From positions 124,001-188,000 of the forward strand of contig NZ_WOSY01000001.1 in NCBI RefSeq assembly GCF_011516755.1: a stretch of 64,000 nucleotides of DNA, given 5' to 3'. Positions 17,994-26,456 of the stretch are shown piece by piece. The notes beneath the pieces are model-generated. The model did no database searches and was not told the DNA's origin. It saw nothing but the letters and a program-made list of their open reading frames with translations. The position numbers and the translations under genes were made by a program. Within the stretch, counting starts at the first letter, position 1; each line of letters opens with the position of its first letter. This DNA comes from Acetobacter conturbans (lineage in GTDB: Bacteria > Pseudomonadota > Alphaproteobacteria > Acetobacterales > Acetobacteraceae).

Positions 17994-19022
17994 TCAGGCC
18001 GCGTTGCTGTCCTGCACGGGCATTGTTTCTCCCTGAAAAAACGTCAGGAGGCAGTAGCGGCGTCCGCGGGTCACGGGGGTGGCTTCGTGCAGGAGCGATG
18101 CGGAAAAAATCAACCCGGCACCGGTCTCTGGCCTGTAACGATGATCGTTATATTCAGGGAACTCCAGAAATCCGCCTTCGAATTCTTCGGTATTGAGATT
18201 GATGGACAGGGCGAACTGACGGAAGGCTGTGGCGGCTGCATTATTGTCCCTGTGGCGACGGAAATATCCGCCCGTATCGTCGTAACGGGCGATCAGGAGC
18301 CTGTCCGCGTAACGGGCCTCGAACTGAAAGGCTTTTTTCATCTCGGGGATGCAGCGGGCGATCAGGGCGCTGGTGACGGCAGCAGCAAGATCGCTTGCAG
18401 CGGGGATGACGAAATCGTTGCGTTTTTTCTTGCTTTCATCAATCCGGTGAATGGGTTTGCCGTCTGGTCCGGTGCTGGCCATGCCGCCCGTCCGGTGGGA
18501 GGAGCGTTCGAACTCTTCGATGAGGAAACGGCAGAAATCGTGAGTGAAGATCCCAGGGATGGGTAGAAGGGGCGCGGGCAGCAGAATGTCGCGTGCGGGC
18601 TCGCGGAGCAGGCCGGCCACAGTTTTTTCGGCTTCGGACACGCTTTCAGACGGCTGATGAGGATCAATGACGGCGATCACGGTCTGCCGCCGGTCAACGA
18701 CAAGGATGGCCGGGGTGGTGTCCTGAGCCGGGAAAGAAGAGAGATCAGGGCAGAAGACTATGGTTATCCCGGGCATTCGGAGAGCGAGAAACTCCAGGAC
18801 GCAGGGGCTGTGGGCACCGACGAGCAGCAGGATGTCGGTATCGTGACGGGAAAAGCGTTCCTGTGCTTCCGAGAACGCCTCCATCAGTGACGCACTGGCG
18901 GCAGAAGGAAGATTGCCGGTGACGAGAAGGACCGCAGGCCGTCCGGCCTGTGCCTCTGATGAGTAGAACTGATTAGCCTGCGTCATTCCGCACCAGAAAG
19001 GGGCGTGATCATCAGCCAGCAT
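17994..19022 (-). CDS. Redoxin-like plus 2OG-Fe(II) oxygenase fusion
   Basis: A 342-residue protein with two parts. Residues 10-145 resemble a thioredoxin/peroxiredoxin fold (PAVLLVTGNLP, DILLLVGAHSP, AILVVDRRQTVIAVID), but the usual peroxidatic cysteine position is not conserved. Residues 150-335 are a prolyl-4-hydroxylase-like domain. Iron ligands are probably HRD (His257, Asp259) and His312 in LLHEATPVTRGRR, with the 2-oxoglutarate arginine at 321 or 322. Such fusions are known only as predicted proteins. Substrate unknown. The Rieske gene follows, so the two oxygenases probably share a transcript. Confidence 0.82.
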   Translation of the reverse strand: MLADDHAPFWCGMTQANQFYSSEAQAGRPAVLLVTGNLPSAASASLMEAFSEAQERFSRHDTDILLLVGAHSPCVLEFLALRMPGITIVFCPDLSSFPAQDTTPAILVVDRRQTVIAVIDPHQPSESVSEAEKTVAGLLREPARDILLPAPLLPIPGIFTHDFCRFLIEEFERSSHRTGGMASTGPDGKPIHRIDESKKKRNDFVIPAASDLAAAVTSALIARCIPEMKKAFQFEARYADRLLIARYDDTGGYFRRHRDNNAAATAFRQFALSINLNTEEFEGGFLEFPEYNDHRYRPETGAGLIFSASLLHEATPVTRGRRYCLLTFFQGETMPVQDSNAA

Positions 19023-19274
19023 TTTCTTAATCCTGCACTGCGTATCTTTGCAGGGACACTAGGTTTCCACGGTTTATGGAAAATAAACGGAGCGACATCT
19101 GTTACATTAAAAGAAATTACGTTACGAATACTGTCATCAGGCAGATCAGCTGCATAACAACAGCATACAAAACAGACATCCTGTTTCTGGAAGAGTAATC
19201 CGGATGGAGTAACTGTGCCGCGCTGGGCAGCAGACCCGGACGTGTGATGGACCTGCTATCGGTGGAGAGATCAC

Positions 19275-20090
19275 GTGCGGAAAGAGGAACTGTTTGAGAC
19301 CGGAAAGCTGGTGTCCGTGGGCGATACGGGCCTGTTCGTTGCCGAGGCGGGCAATCCGGATGGCTCCCCGATTGTGCTGCTGCACGGAGGGTTACGCAAT
19401 CGGCGCGATTTCATCCCCCTTGCGCGCCATCTGGTGCCGATTACCGACTGATCGCGTTTGATACGCGGGGGCATGGACGATCTGCGATCGGGACGACTCC
19501 CCTGACATATCGTCAGCTTCAGGATGATTGCGCGGCGGTTCTTGCGTCTCTGGGACTGCTTACCGGGATTATCGGGCATAGCGACGGAGGCATTGTCACC
19601 CTGCGTCTGGCTGCTTCTCTGGCGGTGCAGCCGGAGTTTGTGGTTGCAGTCGGGGCGCACTGGCAGCTCCCCGAGGATGATCGGGCCCGGAAGCTTTACC
19701 GAAGCCTTCCGCTTGCGCAGTAGCGGGGCATGTTTGGCGCGGACATCGCCACTTACAATGTGGAAAATCCGGCTCCTGATTTTGGACGGCTGTTCGGGGC
19801 GGCGACCGCGATGTGGCTGGGTCATGGTCCGGATGCCTATCCCGGCTCTTCCGTGCGGGGCATTCGGTGCCCGCTTCTGGTTGTGCATGGCGACGATGAC
19901 ACTCTTGTTTCCCGTCAGCAGGGCTATGATCTGACCGCTCAGGTGACGGGGGGGGCGTCTGCTCAATCTGCCGTTTGGCGCGCATACGCTGCTGGAAGAC
20001 GCGCCGGAGCGGGTTCTGCCTTTCCTGCGTGCGTTCATGGGTCGGGTTGCCGAGGACAGAAAAGCGGCCGGGACGTCGTCCGTGGCGTGA
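19275..20090 (+). pseudogene. Decayed alpha/beta hydrolase
   Basis: The reading begins well: GTG with GGAGAG upstream and VLLHGGLRNRRDF (oxyanion-hole HGG). It breaks at about 19436-19451, where a shift of one base is needed to continue into YRLIAFDTRGHGRS. In that second frame the nucleophile block IIGHSDGGIVTL is present, followed by an in-frame TAG at 19721. The same frame resumes with PLLVVHGDDDTLVS (acid residue) and then breaks again at a run of eight G near 19948. After this another frame gives LLNLPFGAHTLLEDAPERVL (catalytic His) to TGA. At least three lesions make a working enzyme very unlikely. Confidence 0.88.
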
Positions 20091-20229
20091 TGCTCTGTGC
20101 GACGGGATAGGCAGTGGAGGTCGTGAGGGTTCAGGAAAGATGAACCCTTTGTGACATCATTGAACGGGCGCGGGATTTTGCGCACATTGCCTTGTGAGTC
20201 CGCAAACTTCACCGGACAGGGAACACGGC

Positions 20230-21171
20230 ATGTTGCAGATCAACCGGCGCGCTTTTCTTTCTCTGACAGCGGGTCTGGCGCTGACCGGAGCCACGGGTGC
20301 GCGGGCGGGGGTGCCGAACCGGCCTCCGATGCTGGCGCATGAGCCGTTCACTTTCCTGTTCATCACCGACACGCATCTCCAGCCTGAACTGAATGCGCGG
20401 AGCGGCTGTCACATGGCGTTCGTCAAGGCGCGTGCGATCCCGGCTGATTTTGCGATTCAGGGGGGCGATCATGTTTTCGATGCACTGGGGGTGAATGCCG
20501 GGCGTGCTTCGATGCTGATGGGCCTGTATAAGCGGACCGCCGACGATCTGACTCTGCCGGTGCATCATACGATCGGCAACCATGACTGTTTCGGCGTCTA
20601 TACGAAAAGTGGGGCGCAGCCGACGGACCCTCTTTATGGGAAAAAATATTTCGAGGACAATTTCGGCCAACTTTATTACTCATTCGACCACAAGGGCGTG
20701 CATATCGTGGTTCTGGACTCGATCGGGATCACGGAAGATCGTGGGTATGAGGGGCGGATCGACGCGGTTCAGATTGGCTGGCTGGCGAAGGATCTCGCGG
20801 CGCAACCGGCGGGCATGCCGATCCTTGTTGTCACGCACATTCCGCTTGTGACGGCGGTGGGGGATTATGCCGCCCCGCAGGCCGTGCCGCCGAAACATCA
20901 TGTCATAAGCGTTGCCAATGCGTATGACGTTCTGCCGCTGTTCGACAGTTACAATATCATTGGCGTGTTACAGGGGCACACGCACATCGTGGAGCGGATT
21001 GACTGGCATGGGGTGCCTTACATCACCTGTGGTGCGGTCAGCGGCAACTGGTGGCACGGCACGCGCTATGGGACGCCGGAAGGGTTCATGGTGGTGGATA
21101 TTGCTGATGGAGTTCTGAAAACACGTTATGAAACGTATGGTTTTCAGAGTATTGATCCTCACAATACCTGA
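20230..21171 (+). CDS. Tat-exported metallophosphoesterase
   Basis: A 313-residue calcineurin-like phosphoesterase. The N-terminus MLQINRRAFLSLTAGLALTG is a twin-arginine signal (RRAFLS) with cleavage near GARAG, so the folded enzyme is sent to the periplasm. The five metal-binding blocks are visible: DTH (residues 47-49), GGDHV, GNHD, VVTHIP and GHTH. Related proteins hydrolyse phosphomono- or diesters; substrate unknown. The start is chosen for the signal peptide and AGGGA upstream; a longer frame from 20194 would bury the signal. A strong hairpin follows the stop. Confidence 0.9.
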   Translation: MLQINRRAFLSLTAGLALTGATGARAGVPNRPPMLAHEPFTFLFITDTHLQPELNARSGCHMAFVKARAIPADFAIQGGDHVFDALGVNAGRASMLMGLYKRTADDLTLPVHHTIGNHDCFGVYTKSGAQPTDPLYGKKYFEDNFGQLYYSFDHKGVHIVVLDSIGITEDRGYEGRIDAVQIGWLAKDLAAQPAGMPILVVTHIPLVTAVGDYAAPQAVPPKHHVISVANAYDVLPLFDSYNIIGVLQGHTHIVERIDWHGVPYITCGAVSGNWWHGTRYGTPEGFMVVDIADGVLKTRYETYGFQSIDPHNT

Positions 21172-21196
21172 TGAGTCCGGTTTGAGGTTTTTTGGT

Positions 21197-21234
21197 GAAG
21201 GGGGAGTTCCTCGGTTCGAGGTGCTCTTCCCTTT
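21197..21234 (+). terminator. Hairpin after the metallophosphoesterase gene
   Basis: An imperfect long stem, AAGGGGGAG..CCTCG paired with CGAGG..CTCTTCCCTT, begins about 25 bases after the stop. It is GC-rich and followed by a short pyrimidine tract. Termination is likely but not certain. Confidence 0.55.
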
Positions 21235-21374
21235 CCCGACAGGAAAGACGGTGACCGGTCTTCTGTGAAGATGACTGGCGAAAAACGGTCATTTGTTCTT
21301 TCAGAATGCAAGAACTCCTCACCTTTCGCGGCGTTATCATGATCTGACCATGTGCTGCGCAGGGACCCGACAGG

Positions 21375-22511
21375 ATGTTTTTGAAGAGTTCTCGCGTACA
21401 GAGCTGCGATCGGGCAGTTGAAGACCTTGTTTCATCGTCATTTTTCCATCGGCCCCGGATTGTTGCCATTCCGGCCTGCAATGAAGAAGAGCATATCGTG
21501 CCATGTCTTCTTGCTCTGGCGGATCAGGGGAAATACAGACCAGACAAAGTTGTTGTTTGGATCAATAATACTGACGATTCCACTGTTGAACGGGCTTCTG
21601 CAGTCCGGGGAGAATTGCCTTTCCTGCTGGAGATTGTGGAGGTGAGGTATGCTCCGGCCTCTGCTCATGCGGGTCGTGCCCGGCATGACGCGATGGCACA
21701 TGCGGCCCGTCATGCCCCGCACGATGCGTTGCTGTTCACGACGGACGCGGATGGCGAGGTTGCTCGGGACTGGATGCGCTGCACGCTGGAGGCGTTTACC
21801 CGTTACGACGTGGCTGCTGTTTTCGGCCGGGCGCTTCTCCTGCCCGGTGAGGCTGGGAAGATCCCGCCTCATCTGCATGAAGATGAGGCGGCGGAGCAGG
21901 TCTATGGCGCTTTGCTGGATCAGATCGGGAGCCTGATCGATCCTGATCCGCATGATCCCTGGCCACGCCACACGGAACATTCAGGGGCCAGCATTGCCGT
22001 CACCTATGAGGCGTGGGCGCGGGTTGGCGGGATTCCGTTCGTGGCGTCCGGTGAAGACCGGGCGTTTTACACGGCGTTGCGTCTGGCAGAACTTCCTGTG
22101 CGTCATGCGCCCGAGGTGAAGGTGTATGTTTCGGCGCGGCTGGTTGGTCGGGCGGCTGGCGGCATGGCTGAGACGATCGCCCGGCGCATTCTCAGGCAGG
22201 ATGAGTATGTGGACGATGTGCTTGAGGCGGTCTCCACGCGCCTTCTGCGCATTCGGCGTGCTGCCGGCAGGCAACGAAAGGGTGTTACGGGGAGGCCGGT
22301 GCTCCCTGCCCTGCCCGATGCGCCGGTGCGTATCCCGCGACAATCGTTGCCGTTGCACCACCGGCGGGCGCAGCGTGTTCTCGATTTTCTGAAACAGCGT
22401 GTTGGTGAAACGCCTGTTACGGCAGGACGCGGATCAGGCGATCGATGCGATAGGATGCAGACTGTTCCGTATGATCCACTTTCCAGTGATTTTCACGGCA
22501 GTTCTGACTGA
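21375..22511 (+). CDS. Family 2 glycosyltransferase
   Basis: A 378-residue GT-A fold glycosyltransferase. The N-terminal nucleotide-binding strand is RIVAIPACNEEEHI (residues 28-41), the metal-binding DxD-like motif is TTDADGE at about 123-128, and the acceptor-site acidic block is probably VASGEDRAFY. There is no membrane segment, so it acts in the cytoplasm on an activated donor. Its 3' end overlaps the 3' end of the convergent methyltransferase gene by 95 bases. That gene, a PIG-L deacetylase and an acyl-CoA dehydrogenase sit opposite, suggesting one pathway that builds and modifies an amino-sugar-containing molecule. The exact product is unknown. Confidence 0.85.
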   Translation: MFLKSSRVQSCDRAVEDLVSSSFFHRPRIVAIPACNEEEHIVPCLLALADQGKYRPDKVVVWINNTDDSTVERASAVRGELPFLLEIVEVRYAPASAHAGRARHDAMAHAARHAPHDALLFTTDADGEVARDWMRCTLEAFTRYDVAAVFGRALLLPGEAGKIPPHLHEDEAAEQVYGALLDQIGSLIDPDPHDPWPRHTEHSGASIAVTYEAWARVGGIPFVASGEDRAFYTALRLAELPVRHAPEVKVYVSARLVGRAAGGMAETIARRILRQDEYVDDVLEAVSTRLLRIRRAAGRQRKGVTGRPVLPALPDAPVRIPRQSLPLHHRRAQRVLDFLKQRVGETPVTAGRGSGDRCDRMQTVPYDPLSSDFHGSSD

Positions 22512-23013
22512 ACAGGTTCGCCGCCTGTTCGCCGGTGCAGGGCGTGTCGGTCGGGCCGGTCCAGTTTACGAGAAGGATGGTCCCGTTCGGAGGCAGGCTT
22601 TGCATGGCTTTGTGAGCGAGGCAGCGGATATCGTGAGGCGCCAGAAAATAGAGCAGTTCCGAAATGATCATCAGATCGCAGCCAGTGGCGGTGGATGTGG
22701 GGTAATGTTCCGGCAGGAACGCTTCGACAAACGTGATGTTTGGCAGGTCCGCGCAGCGACGTCCGGCCATCGTGAGGGCTGTGGGGGACGCATCGACGGC
22801 AAGGAGGCGGGTGCAGAGGGGGGACAGCGCCTGCGTCGTGACGCCGATGGCGCATCCCAGTTCCACGGCGAAGCGGATGGGATGAGGCGGCATGCAGGCC
22901 AGCAGGCGCGCGCGTTTCTGGTGTTCGTAGGGGCTGTCTTCGAAGTTCCACGGATCTGCTGTCGTCTGGAACAGGGTTTCGAAGACCTCCGGGGTCCATG
23001 TTTTCCCGCTCAT
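22417..23013 (-). CDS. SAM-dependent methyltransferase, NodS-like
   Basis: A 198-residue class I methyltransferase. It opens with FQTTADPWNFEDSPYEHQKR, a pattern typical of NodS-type N-methyltransferases. SAM motif I is VELGCAIGVTT at residues 50-60, followed by LLAVDASPTAL and DLMIISELLYFL. NodS methylates the free amine left by deacetylation of a chitooligosaccharide; here the PIG-L deacetylase lies immediately upstream (overlap of four bases), which fits methylation of a deacetylated amino sugar. This is an analogy, not proof. Confidence 0.85.
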   Translation of the reverse strand: MSGKTWTPEVFETLFQTTADPWNFEDSPYEHQKRARLLACMPPHPIRFAVELGCAIGVTTQALSPLCTRLLAVDASPTALTMAGRRCADLPNITFVEAFLPEHYPTSTATGCDLMIISELLYFLAPHDIRCLAHKAMQSLPPNGTILLVNWTGPTDTPCTGEQAANLFSQNCRENHWKVDHTEQSASYRIDRLIRVLP

Positions 23014-23741
23014 GACGCTATGAAGATTTCATAAGGCAGGAGGATCTTGTTCAGAAGATCTTCTGGCAGCACGAACCCTGTCGGATCGTCATGGATCATG
23101 AGTCCTCTCTGGCTGTGATGGGCGTTCACCGCAGCGCGTTTCGCGGCGAGGTGGCTGGTGATATCAAGCCGCGCTCCTTGAGGGGGTGGTTCCTCGATGT
23201 CGGTGTCTGGCGGCAGGGTCAGCCCCCACACGGGATAGGCGAGGATTTTCAGATTGGGGTGCCGGGATTTCAGTGCCTGCCCCATCAGCCAGACGGCTTC
23301 ATGGTCGCAATGGGGATCGTGCCGCCATGAGACCAGAACATTAGTGCAGTTATAATCCCTGATGAGGATGGAAAGTTTTTCCACTGCATCACTGAAGGCC
23401 GGTCCTGTCGTTGGCACGGCAGTATCGCGCAGGCCGAGGAATTTGAGGCGTTCTGGTGGAAGTTTCAGTCGGGCCATGGCTTCGCGGGCTTCGTGCTGGC
23501 GCTGTCGGGCGAGGCGCTGGGGTGGCCATGTGCGCGATCGCGGGTGCGAGCCTGAGCCGTCCGAGACGATGACGACCACGGGGGGACGGCCGCGCTGCAC
23601 GGCTTCGGCGATGAAGCCCCCGCAGCCGAGGCTTTCATCGTCGGGATGGGGGGCTGCGATCAGGGTCGTGCCGGGGGCGATATCATCCAGGTCACGCAGG
23701 GGGAAATTTCTGAACGCTTCGAGAACATCGCTGATTTTCAT
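23010..23741 (-). CDS. PIG-L family deacetylase
   Basis: A 243-residue zinc-dependent N-deacetylase. The metal motif APHPDDESLGCGG occupies residues 30-42, with the catalytic Asp in HPDDE; the third zinc ligand is in RHDPHCDHEAVW. The family removes acetyl groups from N-acetylglucosamine linked to phosphatidylinositol, inositol, thiols or other carriers. No thiol- or inositol-synthesis genes are near. The gene overlaps the methyltransferase start by four bases and the acyl-CoA dehydrogenase stop by four bases, so the three are one tightly coupled operon. Confidence 0.9.
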   Translation of the reverse strand: MKISDVLEAFRNFPLRDLDDIAPGTTLIAAPHPDDESLGCGGFIAEAVQRGRPPVVVIVSDGSGSHPRSRTWPPQRLARQRQHEAREAMARLKLPPERLKFLGLRDTAVPTTGPAFSDAVEKLSILIRDYNCTNVLVSWRHDPHCDHEAVWLMGQALKSRHPNLKILAYPVWGLTLPPDTDIEEPPPQGARLDITSHLAAKRAAVNAHHSQRGLMIHDDPTGFVLPEDLLNKILLPYEIFIAS

Positions 23742-24919
23742 GTCTCATCCTCCGGCCAGGGGTGGTCGGTGAACCAGTGCGCTGCTTCTGTCAGCGTTTC
23801 ATCGGGTGCGGGCTGGCGCAGGTAGGTGGCGAGGTCGCGCATAACCTGTTCAACCGCCTGCCCGCGCACGAAGGCCGAAAGTCCCAGACCGCGCTGGACA
23901 AGGGGGATCAGTTCCAGTGCAGCCTGTTCCACGGCGATGCGGGCGAGATTGACGATGGCGGCGATATCACCGGGAGAGAGGTGGGTTGAGCAGACAGCTC
24001 GGGCGGCCCGACAGACCCACATGGAGGCAGTTTCACGCAGGATGAGGGCGTTTCCGATGCGGACCTGCTGGTGGAGGTTGTCGTCGCGTTTCCTGTTGCG
24101 GAGTTCGGTAAGCATGAGATCTGTGAGGCGATCCATTCCGCCGAGCGCCACGGCGGAACCGCGCCATGCTCCGGCGGAAAATTCGGGTTGCCGGAGGTAA
24201 TCGCCTGACTGGCCCACGATGTTTTCGGGGTGGATGACAAGACCGGTGAAGTCGTACGCCCCGGTGCCGCTGGCTGTCATGCCTGTCAGCTTTCCCGGTC
24301 CGGCGGTGATTCTGACAGGGTCGTTCGTGGGGACGAGGGCCATGATCGTCTGATCCTGAGCCGTGCGGGCGGTGATCAGGGCGAGTCCGACTTCATGGAC
24401 GGCGCTGGAAAAACCTTTTTTTCCTGTCAGGCGATATCCCGTATTGGTGGGGGTGATCGTTACGGGTGTGTTGCCGTCTGTCACCCAGATGCCTGCCAGC
24501 GTGCCGCGTTTCACAGCTGAGGCAAGCAGGGTGCGTTGCGGGTGTGCTCCGTAAAGCGCGACCAGCCGGAGGACGTTCACATGCCCTTCCAGACAGCGGC
24601 CCATGGAGAGGCTCAGGCAACCCGTGAGGCGCAGCATTTCCATCAGGCCGTAGGGGTGGGAGCAGAGACCGAGGCCGCCATCTTCGACGGGGAGTGGTGC
24701 GGTCAGTGCGCCCAGTTCAGTGAGATGCTGGAGGAGGCTGGAAGGGAAGAGGCTTTCGTCACTGACAGACGACGACGGACCTTCAGACGCGGCCAGATGG
24801 GTCAGAGCACGGCGGAATGTGGCGATGTCGCGTGACTGAGCGACGGCGTCTGAGTCTGTCACTCGCTGCGTAGCCTCCCGTTCTGCAAGTCGCCGTGCCG
24901 ACCATGCGTGCGCGACCAT
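23738..24919 (-). CDS. Acyl-CoA dehydrogenase family protein
   Basis: A 393-residue flavoprotein of the acyl-CoA dehydrogenase fold. The middle beta-domain is seen in GYRLTGKKGFSSAVHEVGLALITA and the C-terminal helical bundle from about residue 250. The canonical catalytic glutamate cannot be placed with confidence. First gene of the operon with PIG-L deacetylase and methyltransferase. Members of this kind often act on carrier-bound or amine substrates, including N-oxidation or desaturation, rather than on fatty acids. No good ribosome site precedes the chosen ATG, so the start may lie elsewhere. Confidence 0.82.
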   Translation of the reverse strand: MVAHAWSARRLAEREATQRVTDSDAVAQSRDIATFRRALTHLAASEGPSSSVSDESLFPSSLLQHLTELGALTAPLPVEDGGLGLCSHPYGLMEMLRLTGCLSLSMGRCLEGHVNVLRLVALYGAHPQRTLLASAVKRGTLAGIWVTDGNTPVTITPTNTGYRLTGKKGFSSAVHEVGLALITARTAQDQTIMALVPTNDPVRITAGPGKLTGMTASGTGAYDFTGLVIHPENIVGQSGDYLRQPEFSAGAWRGSAVALGGMDRLTDLMLTELRNRKRDDNLHQQVRIGNALILRETASMWVCRAARAVCSTHLSPGDIAAIVNLARIAVEQAALELIPLVQRGLGLSAFVRGQAVEQVMRDLATYLRQPAPDETLTEAAHWFTDHPWPEDET

Positions 24920-25274
24920 GCGTGCGGTTGACGGTCTTGTTGTGAAGAACGCGGCACGGGCTGCTCGGTTGCGGCGGCAAGGTTCGGGCAGGTATCGCGG
25001 CCTCGCATCAGCACCTTCAATGTCTGGGGGCGGATTGTTTGCGGTGCCCAGCGAGGAACGTCGATGTTGCGTTCTCCTGCGGGGCGGGAAGCGGACCTGA
25101 TGACTGCGCTTCGGCGCGCACGTGCCGAGAGGCTGGCGGATGTTGGGAGGAAATGTCCGGGCTGATTGGGCTTGCTGCCGTTCTGGCCTGTCTGGTCTGT
25201 GGGCAAGGCGCAGGAGGGGTGGCAGGAAGAGCGGGGCCGGTCGCCCCGCTTGTCCGGCAGAGGTGTTTATATGA
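24920..25274. other. Gap with no clear gene
   Basis: About 355 bases between the acyl-CoA dehydrogenase start and the AI-2E transporter stop, both minus strand. A plus-strand frame at 25152 has GGAGG upstream and a hydrophobic start (MSGLIGLAAVLACLVC) but then runs antisense into the transporter gene, so it is not called. The region should contain the promoter of the acyl-CoA dehydrogenase operon; no clear -35/-10 pair was found. Confidence 0.5.
25230..25250 (-). terminator. GC-rich hairpin after the transporter gene
   Basis: AGCGGGGC and GCCCCGCT form a perfect stem 25 bases beyond the stop of the AI-2E family gene. No T-run follows, so it may be a weak terminator or only a transcript-stabilising hairpin. 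Confidence 0.4.
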
Positions 25275-26432
25275 TCAGGGTTTCCTGATCTGGGTGAGTT
25301 CCATCACGCCAGCGGCGCGGCCTGAGCCCAGACGCCAGATCTGGTGGGCGAGCGCCATCAGCACGGGGCCGACGAACAGGCCGCACAGGCCCCATGATTC
25401 CAGCCCGCCGAGGATGCCGAGCAGCACCCAGACGAATGGCAGGCGGATGGAGCCGCCGATGAGGACGGGCCGGATGAAGTGATCGGCCAGGAACATGATG
25501 ATGAGGCCGAAGGTGGCGACGGCGATCCCTGCGCCGAGGCTGCCTTTGATCATGATGAGCAGGGCGCAGAGCACGACGGCGAAACCGCCGACCATCGGGA
25601 TCATGGAAGCGAGTGCGGTGAAGAGGGTGAGGAGCAGCGGCTGGGGGGCTCCGGCGATCAGGTAGGCGACACCCAGAAGGGCGCCCTCCCCCAGTCCGAC
25701 CAGCACGAGGCCGGCCATGGCGCCGCGCACTGCGCCGACGACCTGATGCTGGGCCATGCGGCCGCGCGGTCCGAACAGGCGCTCGGTCAGCAGGTTGAGG
25801 CGGTCGATGACTTCGTTGCCGCTGCGGAGGAGGAAGAACAGGATCAGCAGGGCAAAGCAGAGGATGACCACGGTGTTGGCCACGCCGTGTCCGACATGCT
25901 CGACGGTGGTGAGGGCTTCTTCCGGGCGCAGCTTGTGGACGAGGGCTTCCATGCCGTTCGGATTGGAAAGGTTGGCCTGCCACCAGTTTTCGATCTGCGC
26001 TTTTCCCCACGGCAGTCGCGACAGCCATGCCGGTTCGGGGATGCCTGTTTCTCCGGCTTCCCGGAGCCATTTCGCACCGTCCTGAGCTTCACTCGCGGCG
26101 GCGCCGATGAGAAAGGCGGAGGGGATGACGAAGATCATTGCGATCCCGGCGACGATGGTTCCCGGCAGGATCAGGGCTGCGTGTTTCGGGGACCATTTGC
26201 CGGCGAGCCACTGCATGATGGGCCAGCAGACGATGGCGAGCACGCCGCCCCAGATCAGGGACAGGCGGAAGCGACCCAGCGTGAAGATGGCAAGGGCTGC
26301 GATAGCGAGGGCGAGCGCACCCTGTGCCCAGTACTGGAAGCGGGTCCGGCGGGTGGGTAGCGGCGCGGAGAGGTCCGCTTCGGTCTGCGGGAGGCAGGAC
26401 GCCGTGGATGCCGGGTCGGAAGAGAAAGTCAT
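25275..26432 (-). CDS. AI-2E family transporter
   Basis: A 385-residue inner-membrane protein with about eight helices. The N-terminal pair (LALAIAALAIFTLG and LIWGGVLAIVCWPIMQWL) and the C-terminal LGEGALLGVAYLIAGAP, MIPMVGG and FVWVLLGILGGLESWG blocks are typical of the YdgG/PerM family. The middle 90 residues form a soluble loop. Family members include the proposed AI-2 exporter TqsA and a Na+/H+ antiporter, so the real substrate is open. The next upstream gene on the strand is 24 bases away and may be co-transcribed. Confidence 0.85.
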   Translation of the reverse strand: MTFSSDPASTASCLPQTEADLSAPLPTRRTRFQYWAQGALALAIAALAIFTLGRFRLSLIWGGVLAIVCWPIMQWLAGKWSPKHAALILPGTIVAGIAMIFVIPSAFLIGAAASEAQDGAKWLREAGETGIPEPAWLSRLPWGKAQIENWWQANLSNPNGMEALVHKLRPEEALTTVEHVGHGVANTVVILCFALLILFFLLRSGNEVIDRLNLLTERLFGPRGRMAQHQVVGAVRGAMAGLVLVGLGEGALLGVAYLIAGAPQPLLLTLFTALASMIPMVGGFAVVLCALLIMIKGSLGAGIAVATFGLIIMFLADHFIRPVLIGGSIRLPFVWVLLGILGGLESWGLCGLFVGPVLMALAHQIWRLGSGRAAGVMELTQIRKP

Positions 26433-26456
26433 GAAGAGTCCCTGCTGGTCGGTCTG

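Noticed and set aside
24859-25206. 115-codon minus-strand frame
   Set aside because: Mostly overlaps the acyl-CoA dehydrogenase start region in another frame; no motif.
25152-25482. Small plus-strand secreted protein with GGAGG
   Set aside because: Runs antisense through the end of the AI-2E transporter gene after a short hydrophobic start.
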